DNA of 64,000 nt from an uncultured Prevotellaceae bacterium (GTDB lineage: Bacteria; Bacteroidota; Bacteroidia; Bacteroidales; Bacteroidaceae): the NCBI GenBank assembly GCA_947165505.1, contig CAMVAT010000001.1, positions 1 to 64,000 on the forward strand, written 5' to 3'. The notes under the pieces were generated by a model. That model searched no databases. It had not been told where the DNA came from and saw only the letters and a program-made list of their open reading frames with translations. The translations under genes were made by a program, and so were the position numbers. Positions 25,212-32,735 of the stretch are shown here, piece after piece (the stretch's first letter is position 1; each line of letters opens with the position of its first letter).

Positions 25212-25784
25212 CTAAAGCGTGTCGATGACCTCGCAGATGTCGGCGAAGATGCGGTCGAGAGAGCCCAGCCCATTGATATGGCGGTGCAGTCCCTCACGTT
25301 CGTACCACTCGATGAGGGGTGCCGTCTGGTTGTGATACACGGCGAGCCGTTTGCGGATGGTCTCCTCGTTGTCGTCCGACCGTCCGCTTTCCTGTCCGCG
25401 CTTGATGAGCCTGGTCATCAGTTCATCTTCGGGCACATCGAGTTCAATCATGGCGGCAATGGCATGTCCGCGCTCGGCCAGCATCGCCTTCAGCGCCTCG
25501 GCCTGGGGGATGGTGCGCGGGAAACCGTCAAAGATGACACCGGCATGGTCTTTGCCGAAGGCATCATACACCGAGGCGAGGATGTTGACCATCAGGTCGT
25601 CGGGGATGAGCTGTCCTTTGTCGATAAACTCCTTGGCAGTCTTGCCCAATTCCGACCCTGCCTTGATTTCATTTCTCAGTACGTCGCCGGTAGAGATATG
25701 ATTGAGACCGTATTTCTCTATCAGCAGATCGCTCTGGGTGCCTTTTCCTGACCCGGGAGCGCCAAAGATGACAATATTTTTCAT
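25212..25784 (-). CDS. adk: adenylate kinase
   Basis: Adk converts ATP and AMP to two ADP. The 190 residues begin with the P-loop GAPGSGKGTQ (8-17). ISTGDVLRNEI, FDGFPRTIPQAEAL and RLIKRGQESGRSDDNEETIRKRL follow. The short LID segment with no zinc Cys marks the short form. It belongs to the hpt-adk-obg-pgeF cluster, which links purine nucleotide balance with ribosome assembly. Confidence 0.96.
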   Translation of the reverse strand: MKNIVIFGAPGSGKGTQSDLLIEKYGLNHISTGDVLRNEIKAGSELGKTAKEFIDKGQLIPDDLMVNILASVYDAFGKDHAGVIFDGFPRTIPQAEALKAMLAERGHAIAAMIELDVPEDELMTRLIKRGQESGRSDDNEETIRKRLAVYHNQTAPLIEWYEREGLHRHINGLGSLDRIFADICEVIDTL

Positions 25785-25794
25785 TTAATGATTT

Positions 25795-25848
25795 GAGATT
25801 TGAGATTTGAGGTTTGAGATTTGGGGTTTGAGATTTGGGGTTTGAGTA
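25795..25848. repeat. GAGATTT/GAGGTTT heptad repeat
   Basis: Seven units of 7 nt (GAGATTT, GAGGTTT, GGGGTTT) occupy almost the whole spacer between hpt and adk. Confidence 0.85.
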
Positions 25849-25855
25849 AACTCCT

Positions 25856-26392
25856 TCACTCCACCAGTGTGTAGATATCCTTGAGATTGCGCCCCTGCTG
25901 GTCGTAATCGAGTCCGTAGCCGAGGATGAAGTCGTTGGGGATGCTCATGGCCACGTATTCGATGTCGAGGGGCACGGTCAGTTTTTCGGGTTTGAGCAGC
26001 AGCGTGCAGATATGCACCGACTCGGGATTGCGTGTGCCGAGTGTCTCGATCATCCGTTTGATGGTCAATCCCGACTCCACGATGTCTTCCACGATGATGA
26101 TGGTGCGGCCTGCCAAGTCTTCGTTGATGCCGATCACCTCGGTCACCTTGCCTGTGGATGTGGTGCCTTGATAGGATGCCAGTTTCACGAACGAGATCTC
26201 GCAGGGGATGGTGATGCGGCGTATCAGGTCTGCAGCAAAGATGAACGATCCGTTAAGCACAGCAAGCAGCAGTGGGTTCTTTCCGGCCATGTCGCGGTTG
26301 ATGCGCTCTGCCACCTCGTCGATGTGTTTCATAATCTCCGCCTCGGGGATGGAGATCTTGAATGTCTTGTCTTTGATTTTTACGGTATCCAT
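25856..26392 (-). CDS. hpt: hypoxanthine phosphoribosyltransferase
   Basis: The enzyme salvages hypoxanthine (and guanine) with PRPP to form IMP and GMP. From the ATG at 26392 the product has 178 residues. LAVLNGSFIFAADLIRRI is the PPi-binding region, VKLASYQGTTSTG is the flexible loop, IIIVEDIVESGLTIKRM (about 95-111) is the PRPP-binding motif, and DFILGYGLDYDQQGRNL closes the site. A longer frame upstream crosses the promoter and is rejected. It is the first gene of hpt-adk-obg-pgeF. Confidence 0.95.
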   Translation of the reverse strand: MDTVKIKDKTFKISIPEAEIMKHIDEVAERINRDMAGKNPLLLAVLNGSFIFAADLIRRITIPCEISFVKLASYQGTTSTGKVTEVIGINEDLAGRTIIIVEDIVESGLTIKRMIETLGTRNPESVHICTLLLKPEKLTVPLDIEYVAMSIPNDFILGYGLDYDQQGRNLKDIYTLVE

Positions 26393-26417
26393 AGTATTGT
26401 CATTTGTTTTTATGTGG

Positions 26418-26449
26418 CAAAGGTACGAAAAAAAGAGGCGCAATGCAAG
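26418..26449 (-). promoter_or_regulatory. hpt operon promoter
   Basis: CTTG (26446-26449), 20 nt and TACCTTTG (26418-26425) on the minus strand, 26 nt before the ATG. Confidence 0.7.
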
Positions 26450-26544
26450 TAAATGGCTATATTTTTTTGTCGGGCGGCCTGGCGCGGCGGCGTCGTCTGC
26501 CGGCGGCAGATGACGAAGATGCGTAAGCATCTCAAAATAAAATA

Positions 26545-26667
26545 TCTTTGTCTTTGTCTATTTCTATTTCTTTGTCTATGTCTTTGTCTATGTCTTTACG
26601 TGTGCGCGGGTGCGCCCGGGTGTGATCGCGTGCGCGCCCGTGTACGTGCGCAGGCGCCCGCGCGTGT
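26545..26667. repeat. hexamer array followed by alternating GC block
   Basis: TCTTTG/TCTATG/TCTATT hexamers are followed by TGTGCGCGGGTGCGCCCG-type sequence, rich in CG/TG steps that could adopt left-handed DNA. Confidence 0.65.
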
Positions 26668-26992
26668 TATACCACCGCCTCACGTTGATATGAAAACGCA
26701 TCAGAAAAAGAACAAAAAAAATATTTTTTTGATATCAAAAAAATTTATTTTTGAACTAAAAAAAATTCGTTTGCCACTTTATTTTGATCTTTTATTGACG
26801 CAAAAATCACGGGGTATTTTCTTCTCTCTGCCATGGCAAAATCATATTTTTTGCAAAGGTAGCAAAAAAAAGGAAACAAGACAAAACAAATGCCACCTAT
26901 TTTTCCGAGAGAAAAGCCATCTGCACCTCTGCAATTTCTCATGTATTTGCGTTAATCTCTACAAAATGCTTTTCCGTTTCACAAATATTTTG

Positions 26993-27000
26993 TAATTTTG
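26993..27000 (+). promoter_or_regulatory. -7 element of nnr, nearly leaderless
   Basis: TAATTTTG ends 7 nt before the ATG at 27008. If transcription starts at the usual 5-8 nt, the mRNA has almost no leader. The -33 box is weak. Confidence 0.5.
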
Positions 27001-27007
27001 CCGCCGT

Positions 27008-28516
27008 ATGAAACTATTTACCGCTGCTCAGTTGCATGAGCTTGACCAATATACCATTGAGAATGAGCCTGTTAAGTCGATAGACTTAATGGAGCGAGCG
27101 GCTAAAGCCATTACGCGTGCCATCACCGAGGAATGGGATGCGCAGACGCCTGTCGTGGTTTTTGCCGGTCCGGGCAATAATGGCGGCGACGCTTTGGCCG
27201 TGGCCCGCCTGTTGCACGATGAGGGTTATCATGTATCCGTCTATTTGTTTAACATTTACAACAACCTGTCGGCCGACTGCACCCTGAACCGCGAGCGCTT
27301 GCAGGGGCATGTTGACACGTTTGTGGAGGTGTCGAAAGAGTTTGACCCGCCACAGCTCGACGCCAATATGCTGGTGATAGACGGACTGTTCGGCACGGGG
27401 TTGAACAAGCCGCTCTCGGGTGGTTTTGCCTCGCTGGTGAAATACATCAACCAGTCGCCGTCGAAGATTGTGAGCATCGACATCCCTTCGGGATTGATGT
27501 GCGAAGACAACAGCAACAACATCCACTCGAACATCGTCCGTGCCTATAAGACGCTGACCATCCAGTTGCGCAAGATCTCATTCCTTTTTGCCGACACCCA
27601 GCAGTATATCGGCAAGTTGCGCATTCTCAATATCGGTCTGTCGCAGAAATACATGCAAGAGGCGAAGACGCAATTCACGATGTTTGGCATGGAGGACGCC
27701 AAAGCCTTGCTGATGGAGCGCGACGACTTCAGCCATAAGGGCAGCATGGGCCATGCGATGCTGATAGCGGGCAGCTATGGCATGTCGGGCGCCGCCATCC
27801 TGGCCGCCCGCGCCTGTCTGCGTGCCGGCACGGGCAAGCTGACCGTGGTGACACCACGCAGCAACTACACGGTGATGCAGACATCGGTGCCCGAGGCGAT
27901 CTTGAAGTTAGACAATGACAGCAACCGCTTCACCGAGTCGGTGGATACGGCCGAGTGCGACGCGCTGGGCATCGGCCCCGGCCTGGGCACCATCGAAGAG
28001 ACCGCTATCGCACTGATAGGCCAGTTGCGCCGCACCAAAGCGCCCATCGTGGCCGATGCCGACGCCCTCAATATCCTAGCCAGCCATCGCGCGTGGATGC
28101 AGCAGCTGCCCAAGGAGATTATCCTCACGCCCCACCCCAAGGAGCTGGAACGTCTTGACGGCAACCGCTACGGAAGCGACTACGAGTTGTTCTCTAAGGG
28201 TCGCGACCTGTCGCGCCAGTTGCAGGCCTACGTGCTGCTGAAGGGGCACTACAGTGCCCTGTGCCTGCCCAATGGCGACGTGGTGTTCAACACCACCGGC
28301 AATTCGGGCATGGCCACGGCGGGCAGCGGCGATGTGCTCACGGGCATCATCACGGGTCTGCTGGCCCGCGGCTACCAACAGGCCGACGCCTGCAAGTTGG
28401 GCATGTTCCTGCACGGTCTGGCTGGCGACCTGGCCGCCATCGACTTGGGCAAGGAGAGTCTGACGGCGAGCGACATCATTCAATATCTGCCCAAGGCATT
28501 CTTGCAGTTAGCCTGA
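27008..28516 (+). CDS. nnr: bifunctional NAD(P)H-hydrate epimerase / ADP-dependent dehydratase
   Basis: A repair enzyme that epimerises and dehydrates damaged NAD(P)H hydrates. The 502 residues comprise the YjeF_N epimerase domain (about 1-215, with VFAGPGNNGGDALAVARLL and SIDIPSGL) and the ribokinase-like dehydratase domain (about 230-500). The latter has GSYGMSGAAILAARACLRAG, GIGPGLGT and the ADP-binding TGNSGMATAGSGDVLTG. Both active sites look complete. It is a single-gene unit. Confidence 0.95.
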   Translation: MKLFTAAQLHELDQYTIENEPVKSIDLMERAAKAITRAITEEWDAQTPVVVFAGPGNNGGDALAVARLLHDEGYHVSVYLFNIYNNLSADCTLNRERLQGHVDTFVEVSKEFDPPQLDANMLVIDGLFGTGLNKPLSGGFASLVKYINQSPSKIVSIDIPSGLMCEDNSNNIHSNIVRAYKTLTIQLRKISFLFADTQQYIGKLRILNIGLSQKYMQEAKTQFTMFGMEDAKALLMERDDFSHKGSMGHAMLIAGSYGMSGAAILAARACLRAGTGKLTVVTPRSNYTVMQTSVPEAILKLDNDSNRFTESVDTAECDALGIGPGLGTIEETAIALIGQLRRTKAPIVADADALNILASHRAWMQQLPKEIILTPHPKELERLDGNRYGSDYELFSKGRDLSRQLQAYVLLKGHYSALCLPNGDVVFNTTGNSGMATAGSGDVLTGIITGLLARGYQQADACKLGMFLHGLAGDLAAIDLGKESLTASDIIQYLPKAFLQLA

Positions 28517-28532
28517 CATTTTTGCTATTTAC

Positions 28533-28596
28533 TCAAGTTTTTAAAGTTGTTAAGTAGTCAGTAGTTAAGTAGTGAAGCCGATACTCAGACAATGAG
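28533..28596. repeat. 64-bp dispersed repeat, copy 1
   Basis: This stretch matches 44250-44313 without gaps at 54 of 64 positions. Both copies lie just downstream of a plus-strand stop codon (nnr and the RDD gene). Confidence 0.8.
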
Positions 28597-28630
28597 ACAC
28601 GACCATGTCAAAGCACTTGGATATCTCTTC

Positions 28631-28718
28631 AACAACAGATTTCACGGATTTCACAGATTTACAACTTGCTGATAATCAGCAATAACAAAAATCTGTGAAA
28701 TCCGTGAAATCCGTTGTT
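28631..28718. repeat. 30-bp inverted repeat with nested hairpin
   Basis: Arms at 28631-28660 and 28689-28718 are inverted copies with one mismatch, built of GATTTCACG and GATTTCACA units. The loop contains the second hairpin TTGCTGA/TCAGCAA. Confidence 0.85.
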
Positions 28719-28841
28719 TGTTTTCATCTTTTCTTAGGGCAAATATAGTCATTTTTCGTAGATACCCCCCCATAGGTATGTAGTATAAATAGCGAAGGGG
28801 CATTAGGATTAGATGGATTACAAAAAAAGATGTGCTCCCGG

Positions 28842-28872
28842 CTTGATTTATATGGAAAAATTACTAAATTTG
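28842..28872 (+). promoter_or_regulatory. promoter of the DUF3791-DUF3990 cassette
   Basis: CTTG (28842-28845), 19 nt and TAAATTTG (28865-28872). The leader of about 55 nt contains GGGGC, ATGC and AAAAGCATG. Confidence 0.55.
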
Positions 28873-28933
28873 CAGCATCCAATCAGGTTACGTAGTCGCA
28901 AGGGGCTATGCTTATCAATAAAAAGCATGTAAG

Positions 28934-29152
28934 ATGGATAAGAAGATACTGGAATTTGTCACCTATTGCATCGGCAAACTGTCGATGGAGTTGCACCTAC
29001 CGCAAAAAGAAGTGTACAGCCGACTGAAACAGTCGGGGATTCTCTATGGCTATATTGTACCATCCTACGACGTGCTGCATACCTTCAGCTCACGTTATCT
29101 GATGGAAGACCTTACCGATTATATGAAAGAGAAAGGAGTGTTGACAGCATGA
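28934..29152 (+). CDS. DUF3791 family protein (first copy)
   Basis: A 72-residue helical protein (MDKKILEFVTYCIGKLSMEL, KEVYSRLKQSGIL, SYDVLHTFSS, LTDYMKEKGVL). DUF3791 proteins are short and commonly encoded next to DUF3990. The stop codon overlaps the DUF3990 start (ATGA), which implies translational coupling. By analogy with toxin-antitoxin pairs it may be the antitoxin or a DNA-binding regulator, but this is inference only. Confidence 0.75.
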   Translation: MDKKILEFVTYCIGKLSMELHLPQKEVYSRLKQSGILYGYIVPSYDVLHTFSSRYLMEDLTDYMKEKGVLTA

Positions 29153-29619
29153 GACTCTATCATTCTTCGTCCGTCGTGGTAAGCATGCCTGACACAACGC
29201 ATTCACGTGACTATCTGGATTTTGGCAAAGGCTTTTACCTCACCTCCATTTATGACCAGGCTGTACGCTATGCAGAACGATTCAAGCGTCGAGGCAGGGA
29301 CGCTTGGCTCAACACCTATGAGCTGAGTTACCAGCCAGCGGATTGGATAATTCTGACCTTTGAAGTCTATGATGCGGCATGGCTTGAATTCGTTTCAGTT
29401 TGTCGTGCCGGTAATGATGTAAGCGACTTCGACATGGTGATAGGCGGTATAGCCAACGACCGTGTCATCCTGACCCTTGACCGATATTTTGCCGGGGAAA
29501 TATCGCAAGAGGAAGCACTTGGATTGCTGAGATTTGAGAAACCTAACATCCAGTACTGTATCCGTTCAGGAAGAATGCTGAACCAGTGTCTCACCTATAT
29601 AGACAGCAAGAAACTATGA
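29149..29619 (+). CDS. DUF3990 family protein, ADP-ribosyltransferase-like
   Basis: The 156-residue protein has the pattern of a small ADP-ribosyltransferase fold. His5 is in LYHSS, Tyr30 is in DFGKGFYLTS, DMVIGGIANDRV follows, and a late Gln lies in IQYCIRS (about 124-130). This resembles an H-Y-(E/Q) active-site series. Similar proteins occur as free toxins in Firmicutes and Bacteroidetes. It is coupled by ATGA overlaps to a DUF3791 gene on each side. The target and activity are unknown; the assignment to a transferase rests on the motif pattern. Confidence 0.75.
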   Translation: MRLYHSSSVVVSMPDTTHSRDYLDFGKGFYLTSIYDQAVRYAERFKRRGRDAWLNTYELSYQPADWIILTFEVYDAAWLEFVSVCRAGNDVSDFDMVIGGIANDRVILTLDRYFAGEISQEEALGLLRFEKPNIQYCIRSGRMLNQCLTYIDSKKL

Positions 29620-29834
29620 GTGACGAGACCAGACAAATACTAAGGAGTGCGCAATGTGCAAGAATCATTCTTTGCATCAGCGAGATGTATGGTGTGTCTG
29701 TGCAAGAGGCCACAGACATCTATTACGAGTCAGAAACAGCGAATCTCATTGAAGAGGGTATTGCCGACTTGCATTGCCGCAGTGACAAATATCTTGCCTC
29801 CCTTGTATGGGAGGAGCATCAAGAAGAAAGATAA
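29616..29834 (+). CDS. DUF3791 family protein (second copy)
   Basis: A 72-residue protein beginning MSDETRQILRSAQCARIIL. CISEMYGVSVQEATDIYYES and SDKYLASLVWEEH match the DUF3791 layout, in which a helix precedes a short C-terminal segment. It starts within the DUF3990 stop (ATGA). It differs considerably from the first copy, so it is not a recent duplication. The pair may neutralise one toxin or act at different steps. Confidence 0.7.
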   Translation: MSDETRQILRSAQCARIILCISEMYGVSVQEATDIYYESETANLIEEGIADLHCRSDKYLASLVWEEHQEER

Positions 29835-29844
29835 AGATAATGCA

Positions 29845-29961
29845 CTACTTCACCCTCACAATCTTGGCGCGGTCGATGGTGCGGCGGTCGGCGCTGATGT
29901 TCATGCCCACGACATAGACGGGGCGCGTGTCGGCGCTGCCCACATAGTCTTTTTTCAATCG
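29845..29961 (-). pseudogene. C-terminal relic downstream of the esterase gene
   Basis: Thirty-seven codons (reading KKDYVGSADTRPVY then VVGMNISADRRTIDRAK and VRVK) precede TAG in the same frame as the esterase, directly after its TGA. Either the esterase lost its tail through a nonsense mutation, or this is the end of another deleted gene. The tail matches the fragment at 21435. Confidence 0.5.
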
Positions 29962-31077
29962 TCAGTTCCTATTCATCTCTATCGACTCGGTGGCCCCGTT
30001 TTTGCCGTAGAACACGAAGACGAGCTTCGACTCGTAAGGGAACTCATTGGTGTTGATGGTCACCGTCTGCTTTCCATTGCAAGTGATGACAGAAAGGGTC
30101 TGTCCGGAATAGCTCACCACCTCTACCTTCTCTAACGGTCCGTCGGCCTGTGCGAAGAGGATGCCCTGGTCGTCGATGCCTGCCGTGACATCAATCACGG
30201 GCCGGCTCACGGGGTTGATCACCTCCACACGGTGGTCGGCAATCTCATAGCCCAGCGCCTGAAGCATCTTCATGGCATAGCGGCGGCCCAGTTCACGATA
30301 GCCGTCGGCGGTGAAGTGCAGGTGGTCAGGACCCGCCTCGCAGCCCTTCGACGACACCACGTAGAACTGCTGCGACATCGTCGGCAGGCGGTTGATGGTG
30401 GGGTTGGCGTGCGCACAGATGCCCTGTTGGTCTTCGCCCACGGCCTCGCCGGCAATGAGGGGCACCTTGACGGGGTCGAGGTCCAGGTCGTGGATGATGT
30501 CATCGTAAATCTTTTTCACCTTGCGCAGCCACTCGTCGTTATACGCGTCGGTCTCGCCTTGGTGCAAGAGGATGCCACGGATGTCGCCCTCCTCCTGAGC
30601 CGCCTCGGCCAGTTGGATGAGCCGCAAGTAGGGGTTGTTGTCGTAAGCGGCAATCTCGCGCTTCATCCAGTCTTCCTTCACGTTGGCCACATACTGGCGG
30701 TAGTTGTCCTTGTCGAAGAGGTCGATGCCACAGCCATCGACGGCGATATGGATGACACCCACGCGCGCCTTCTCGGGCAGGTTGTCAAGCAAGGTACGTC
30801 CGAAGAAATCGACGAGCGACAGTTTGGTGTCTTGCCGGCAGAGCGGCGGCACCGCCTTGCGCCACTGCCCTACCTTACGGTCTTTGCCCTTCACGGCCGA
30901 GAGACTGAGGAAGCGGTCGCTGATGCCTTGCTGGTCAGCCTTGGTGATTTCGCCCTGGCCTACCATGTTAGACTGTCCGATACAGAGGAAGATGTAGAAA
31001 TTCTCGTCTTGCGCGGCGAGGTTCATCGATACGGTCATCATGATGATAGAAACAAAAATTTTTTTCAGAAGTTTCAT
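29962..31077 (-). CDS. secreted sialate O-acetylesterase-like SGNH hydrolase
   Basis: The 371-residue product from the ATG at 31077 has a signal peptide (MKLLKKIFVSIIMMTVSMNLAAQ). A carbohydrate-esterase domain follows: GQSNMVGQGEI with nucleophile Ser36, GVIHIAVDGCGIDLF, and LLHQGETDAYND. The catalytic His is in DHLHFTADGYRELG. It would remove acetyl groups from a glycan in the periplasm or outside. About 90 residues after the catalytic domain form a C-terminal beta segment (EVINPVSRPVIDVTAG onward). In-frame coding continues beyond its stop codon. Confidence 0.85.
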   Translation of the reverse strand: MKLLKKIFVSIIMMTVSMNLAAQDENFYIFLCIGQSNMVGQGEITKADQQGISDRFLSLSAVKGKDRKVGQWRKAVPPLCRQDTKLSLVDFFGRTLLDNLPEKARVGVIHIAVDGCGIDLFDKDNYRQYVANVKEDWMKREIAAYDNNPYLRLIQLAEAAQEEGDIRGILLHQGETDAYNDEWLRKVKKIYDDIIHDLDLDPVKVPLIAGEAVGEDQQGICAHANPTINRLPTMSQQFYVVSSKGCEAGPDHLHFTADGYRELGRRYAMKMLQALGYEIADHRVEVINPVSRPVIDVTAGIDDQGILFAQADGPLEKVEVVSYSGQTLSVITCNGKQTVTINTNEFPYESKLVFVFYGKNGATESIEMNRN

Positions 31078-31109
31078 AGTTCCTGTGGTTTGATATGATT
31101 GTTTGGCTG

Positions 31110-31117
31110 CAAACTTA
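31110..31117 (-). promoter_or_regulatory. -7 element of the esterase gene
   Basis: TAAGTTTG on the minus strand, 33 nt before the ATG. The -33 element is not clear. Confidence 0.5.
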
Positions 31118-31265
31118 CACAAAAAAAATGGAAAAAGGCTCATTTTTGGCAATTATTTTTGCAGGGGGATGAAGATATATTGTTAACGTGATGAATTGCA
31201 CTGCTCGTTTCCATTTGACATTCTGGCCTCAACAGGAAAAGGCACCTCGAAAGCTATAGCAAAAA

Positions 31266-31303
31266 AAGTGGTGGCACTCCGCGAGTCGGAATGCCACCAT
31301 TTT
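31266..31303 (-). terminator. fba terminator
   Basis: GGTGGCATTCCGACT pairs with the reverse arm ending AGTGCCACC around a small loop, followed by a T-run on the minus strand, 26 nt after the fba stop. Confidence 0.88.
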
Positions 31304-31328
31304 ATCATTTGCTATGTAATAGCTGGGA

Positions 31329-32333
31329 TTACTGAGCCAGTTTGCCGTCGGAGCCGAGCACGTCGATGATCTTGTGCTTGTACATCTTCTCCATCTCGTC
31401 GCGGGCGGGACCGCAGTACTTACGCGGGTCGAACTCTCCGGGTTTGTCGTGCAGCACCTTGCGCACAGCGGCGGTGAAGGCCAGACGAGAGTCGGAGTCG
31501 ATATTGATCTTGCAGACAGCGCTCTTCGAAGCCTTGCGCAGCTGCTCCTCGGGGATACCCACTGCATCAGGCAGTTTGCCGCCGTACTCGTTGATAATAT
31601 CCACATACTCCTGAGGCACAGAAGAAGAGCCGTGAAGCACGATGGGGAATCCGGGCAGTTTCTCCATCACAGCGTCGAGCACGTCGAAAGCCAATGGCGG
31701 GGGCACGAGCTTGCCGGTCTTCGGGTCGCGTGTGCACTGCTCGGGAGTGAACTTATAAGCGCCGTGGCTGGTACCGATAGAGATAGCGAGCGAGTCGCAT
31801 CCGGTACGTGTGGCGAAGTCGATCACCTCTTCGGGTTTGGTGTAGTGCGACTCAGCGGCCACCACGTCGTCTTCGACGCCAGCGAGCACGCCAAGCTCAG
31901 CCTCGACGGTGACGTCGAACTGATGTGCGTATTCCACCACTTTCTTGGTGAGGGCGATATTCTCTTCGTAGGGCAGCGCCGAACCGTCGATCATGACCGA
32001 CGAGAAACCGTAGTCGATGCAGCTCTTGCAGGTCTCGAAGCTGTCGCCATGGTCGAGGTGCAGGGCGATTTCAGGATGCTCGCAACCCAGTTCCTTGGCA
32101 TATTCCACAGCGCCCTGAGCCATATAGCGCAGCAGGGTGGCGTTGGCATAGTTGCGTGCGCCTTTCGACACTTGCAGGATGACGGGGCTCTTCAGGTCGC
32201 TGGAGGCCTTGATGATGGCCTGCAGCTGCTCCATGTTGTTGAAGTTGAATGCCGGGATGGCATACCCACCGGTGATAGCACGGGCAAACATTTCCTTGGT
32301 GTTTACCAGGCCGAGAGTTTTGTAATCTACCAT
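31329..32333 (-). CDS. fba: class II fructose-bisphosphate aldolase
   Basis: The zinc enzyme of glycolysis and gluconeogenesis. The 334 residues show AIPAFNFNNMEQLQAI, the first zinc site in ALHLDHGDSFETC, MIDGSALPYEENI, LGVLAGVEDDVV and LHGSSSVPQEYVD. DSDSRLAFTAAVRKVL follows near the end. A strong promoter and terminator make it a single-gene unit, as expected for a highly expressed metabolic gene. Confidence 0.96.
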   Translation of the reverse strand: MVDYKTLGLVNTKEMFARAITGGYAIPAFNFNNMEQLQAIIKASSDLKSPVILQVSKGARNYANATLLRYMAQGAVEYAKELGCEHPEIALHLDHGDSFETCKSCIDYGFSSVMIDGSALPYEENIALTKKVVEYAHQFDVTVEAELGVLAGVEDDVVAAESHYTKPEEVIDFATRTGCDSLAISIGTSHGAYKFTPEQCTRDPKTGKLVPPPLAFDVLDAVMEKLPGFPIVLHGSSSVPQEYVDIINEYGGKLPDAVGIPEEQLRKASKSAVCKINIDSDSRLAFTAAVRKVLHDKPGEFDPRKYCGPARDEMEKMYKHKIIDVLGSDGKLAQ

Positions 32334-32394
32334 AGTTGTAATAAAAAATATGTTTAATAAGTGATACGATTCGTGGTTTTCCGCGTTTCGGTTG

Positions 32395-32425
32395 CAAAGT
32401 TAAAAAAATATTGCCTCATATCAAA
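32395..32425 (-). promoter_or_regulatory. fba promoter
   Basis: TTTG (32422-32425), 19 nt and TAACTTTG (32395-32402) on the minus strand match the consensus fully; the leader is about 55 nt. Confidence 0.82.
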
Positions 32426-32564
32426 AGTTTAGGGGTGTTTTTTCACGGGGCGCAAAGGTTAAAAATCATTATCTCAACCCCTTTGACAGCGAGCGACACT
32501 GTTTTTGCTATCTGCAACTGACATTTTCGGGAGCCATGCAGGGGCAGCCCGCATAGTCGGCAAT

Positions 32565-32605
32565 AAAAAAAAAGAACAGCCACGCTTGCATGCGCGGCCG
32601 TTTTC
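32565..32605. terminator. terminator after the aquaporin gene
   Basis: AACAGCCACGC pairs with GCGCGGCCGTT (two G-T pairs) around a 6-nt loop. A run of nine A lies on one side and T-rich DNA on the other, so it could work on both strands. Confidence 0.7.
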
Positions 32606-32735
32606 TTTATTTTGTTGAAGATTGAGGGTTCTTTTGGGGAGTTTGGGAGTGTGGGAGTTTAGGAGTTTGGACCTTAGTTATCATGATTGGAAAACTATAC
32701 TCTTACCTCTCACCTCTTACCTCTTACAGCTAATC

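Larger units (their letters stand above)
26393..27007. other. 615-bp gap with low-complexity DNA
   Basis: Besides the hpt and nnr promoters, it holds a TCTTTGTCTATG hexamer-type array (26545-26597) and a G/C-rich alternating purine-pyrimidine block (26600-26667). It also holds the perfect palindrome TTTTTTTGATATCAAAAAAA (26724-26743). No credible gene is seen. Confidence 0.7.
28517..28933. other. 417-bp gap with two repeat types
   Basis: It contains one copy of a 64-bp dispersed repeat (28533-28596), a 30-bp inverted repeat with a nested hairpin (28631-28718), a C7 run near 28767, and the promoter of the DUF3791 cassette. Confidence 0.7.
32334..32735. other. 402-bp gap upstream of fba
   Basis: It holds the fba promoter (32395-32425), a bidirectional-looking terminator (32565-32605), GTTTGGGAG heptads (32636-32670), and a CTCTTAC/CTCTCAC array (32700-32728). 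Bases 32430-32560 show nothing recognisable. Confidence 0.65.

Noticed and set aside
26453..26995. 180-codon plus-strand frame upstream of nnr
   Set aside because: It is translated from low-complexity DNA (poly-Leu/Cys from the TCTTTG array, then Arg/Ala from the GC block), has no domain, and crosses the nnr promoter.
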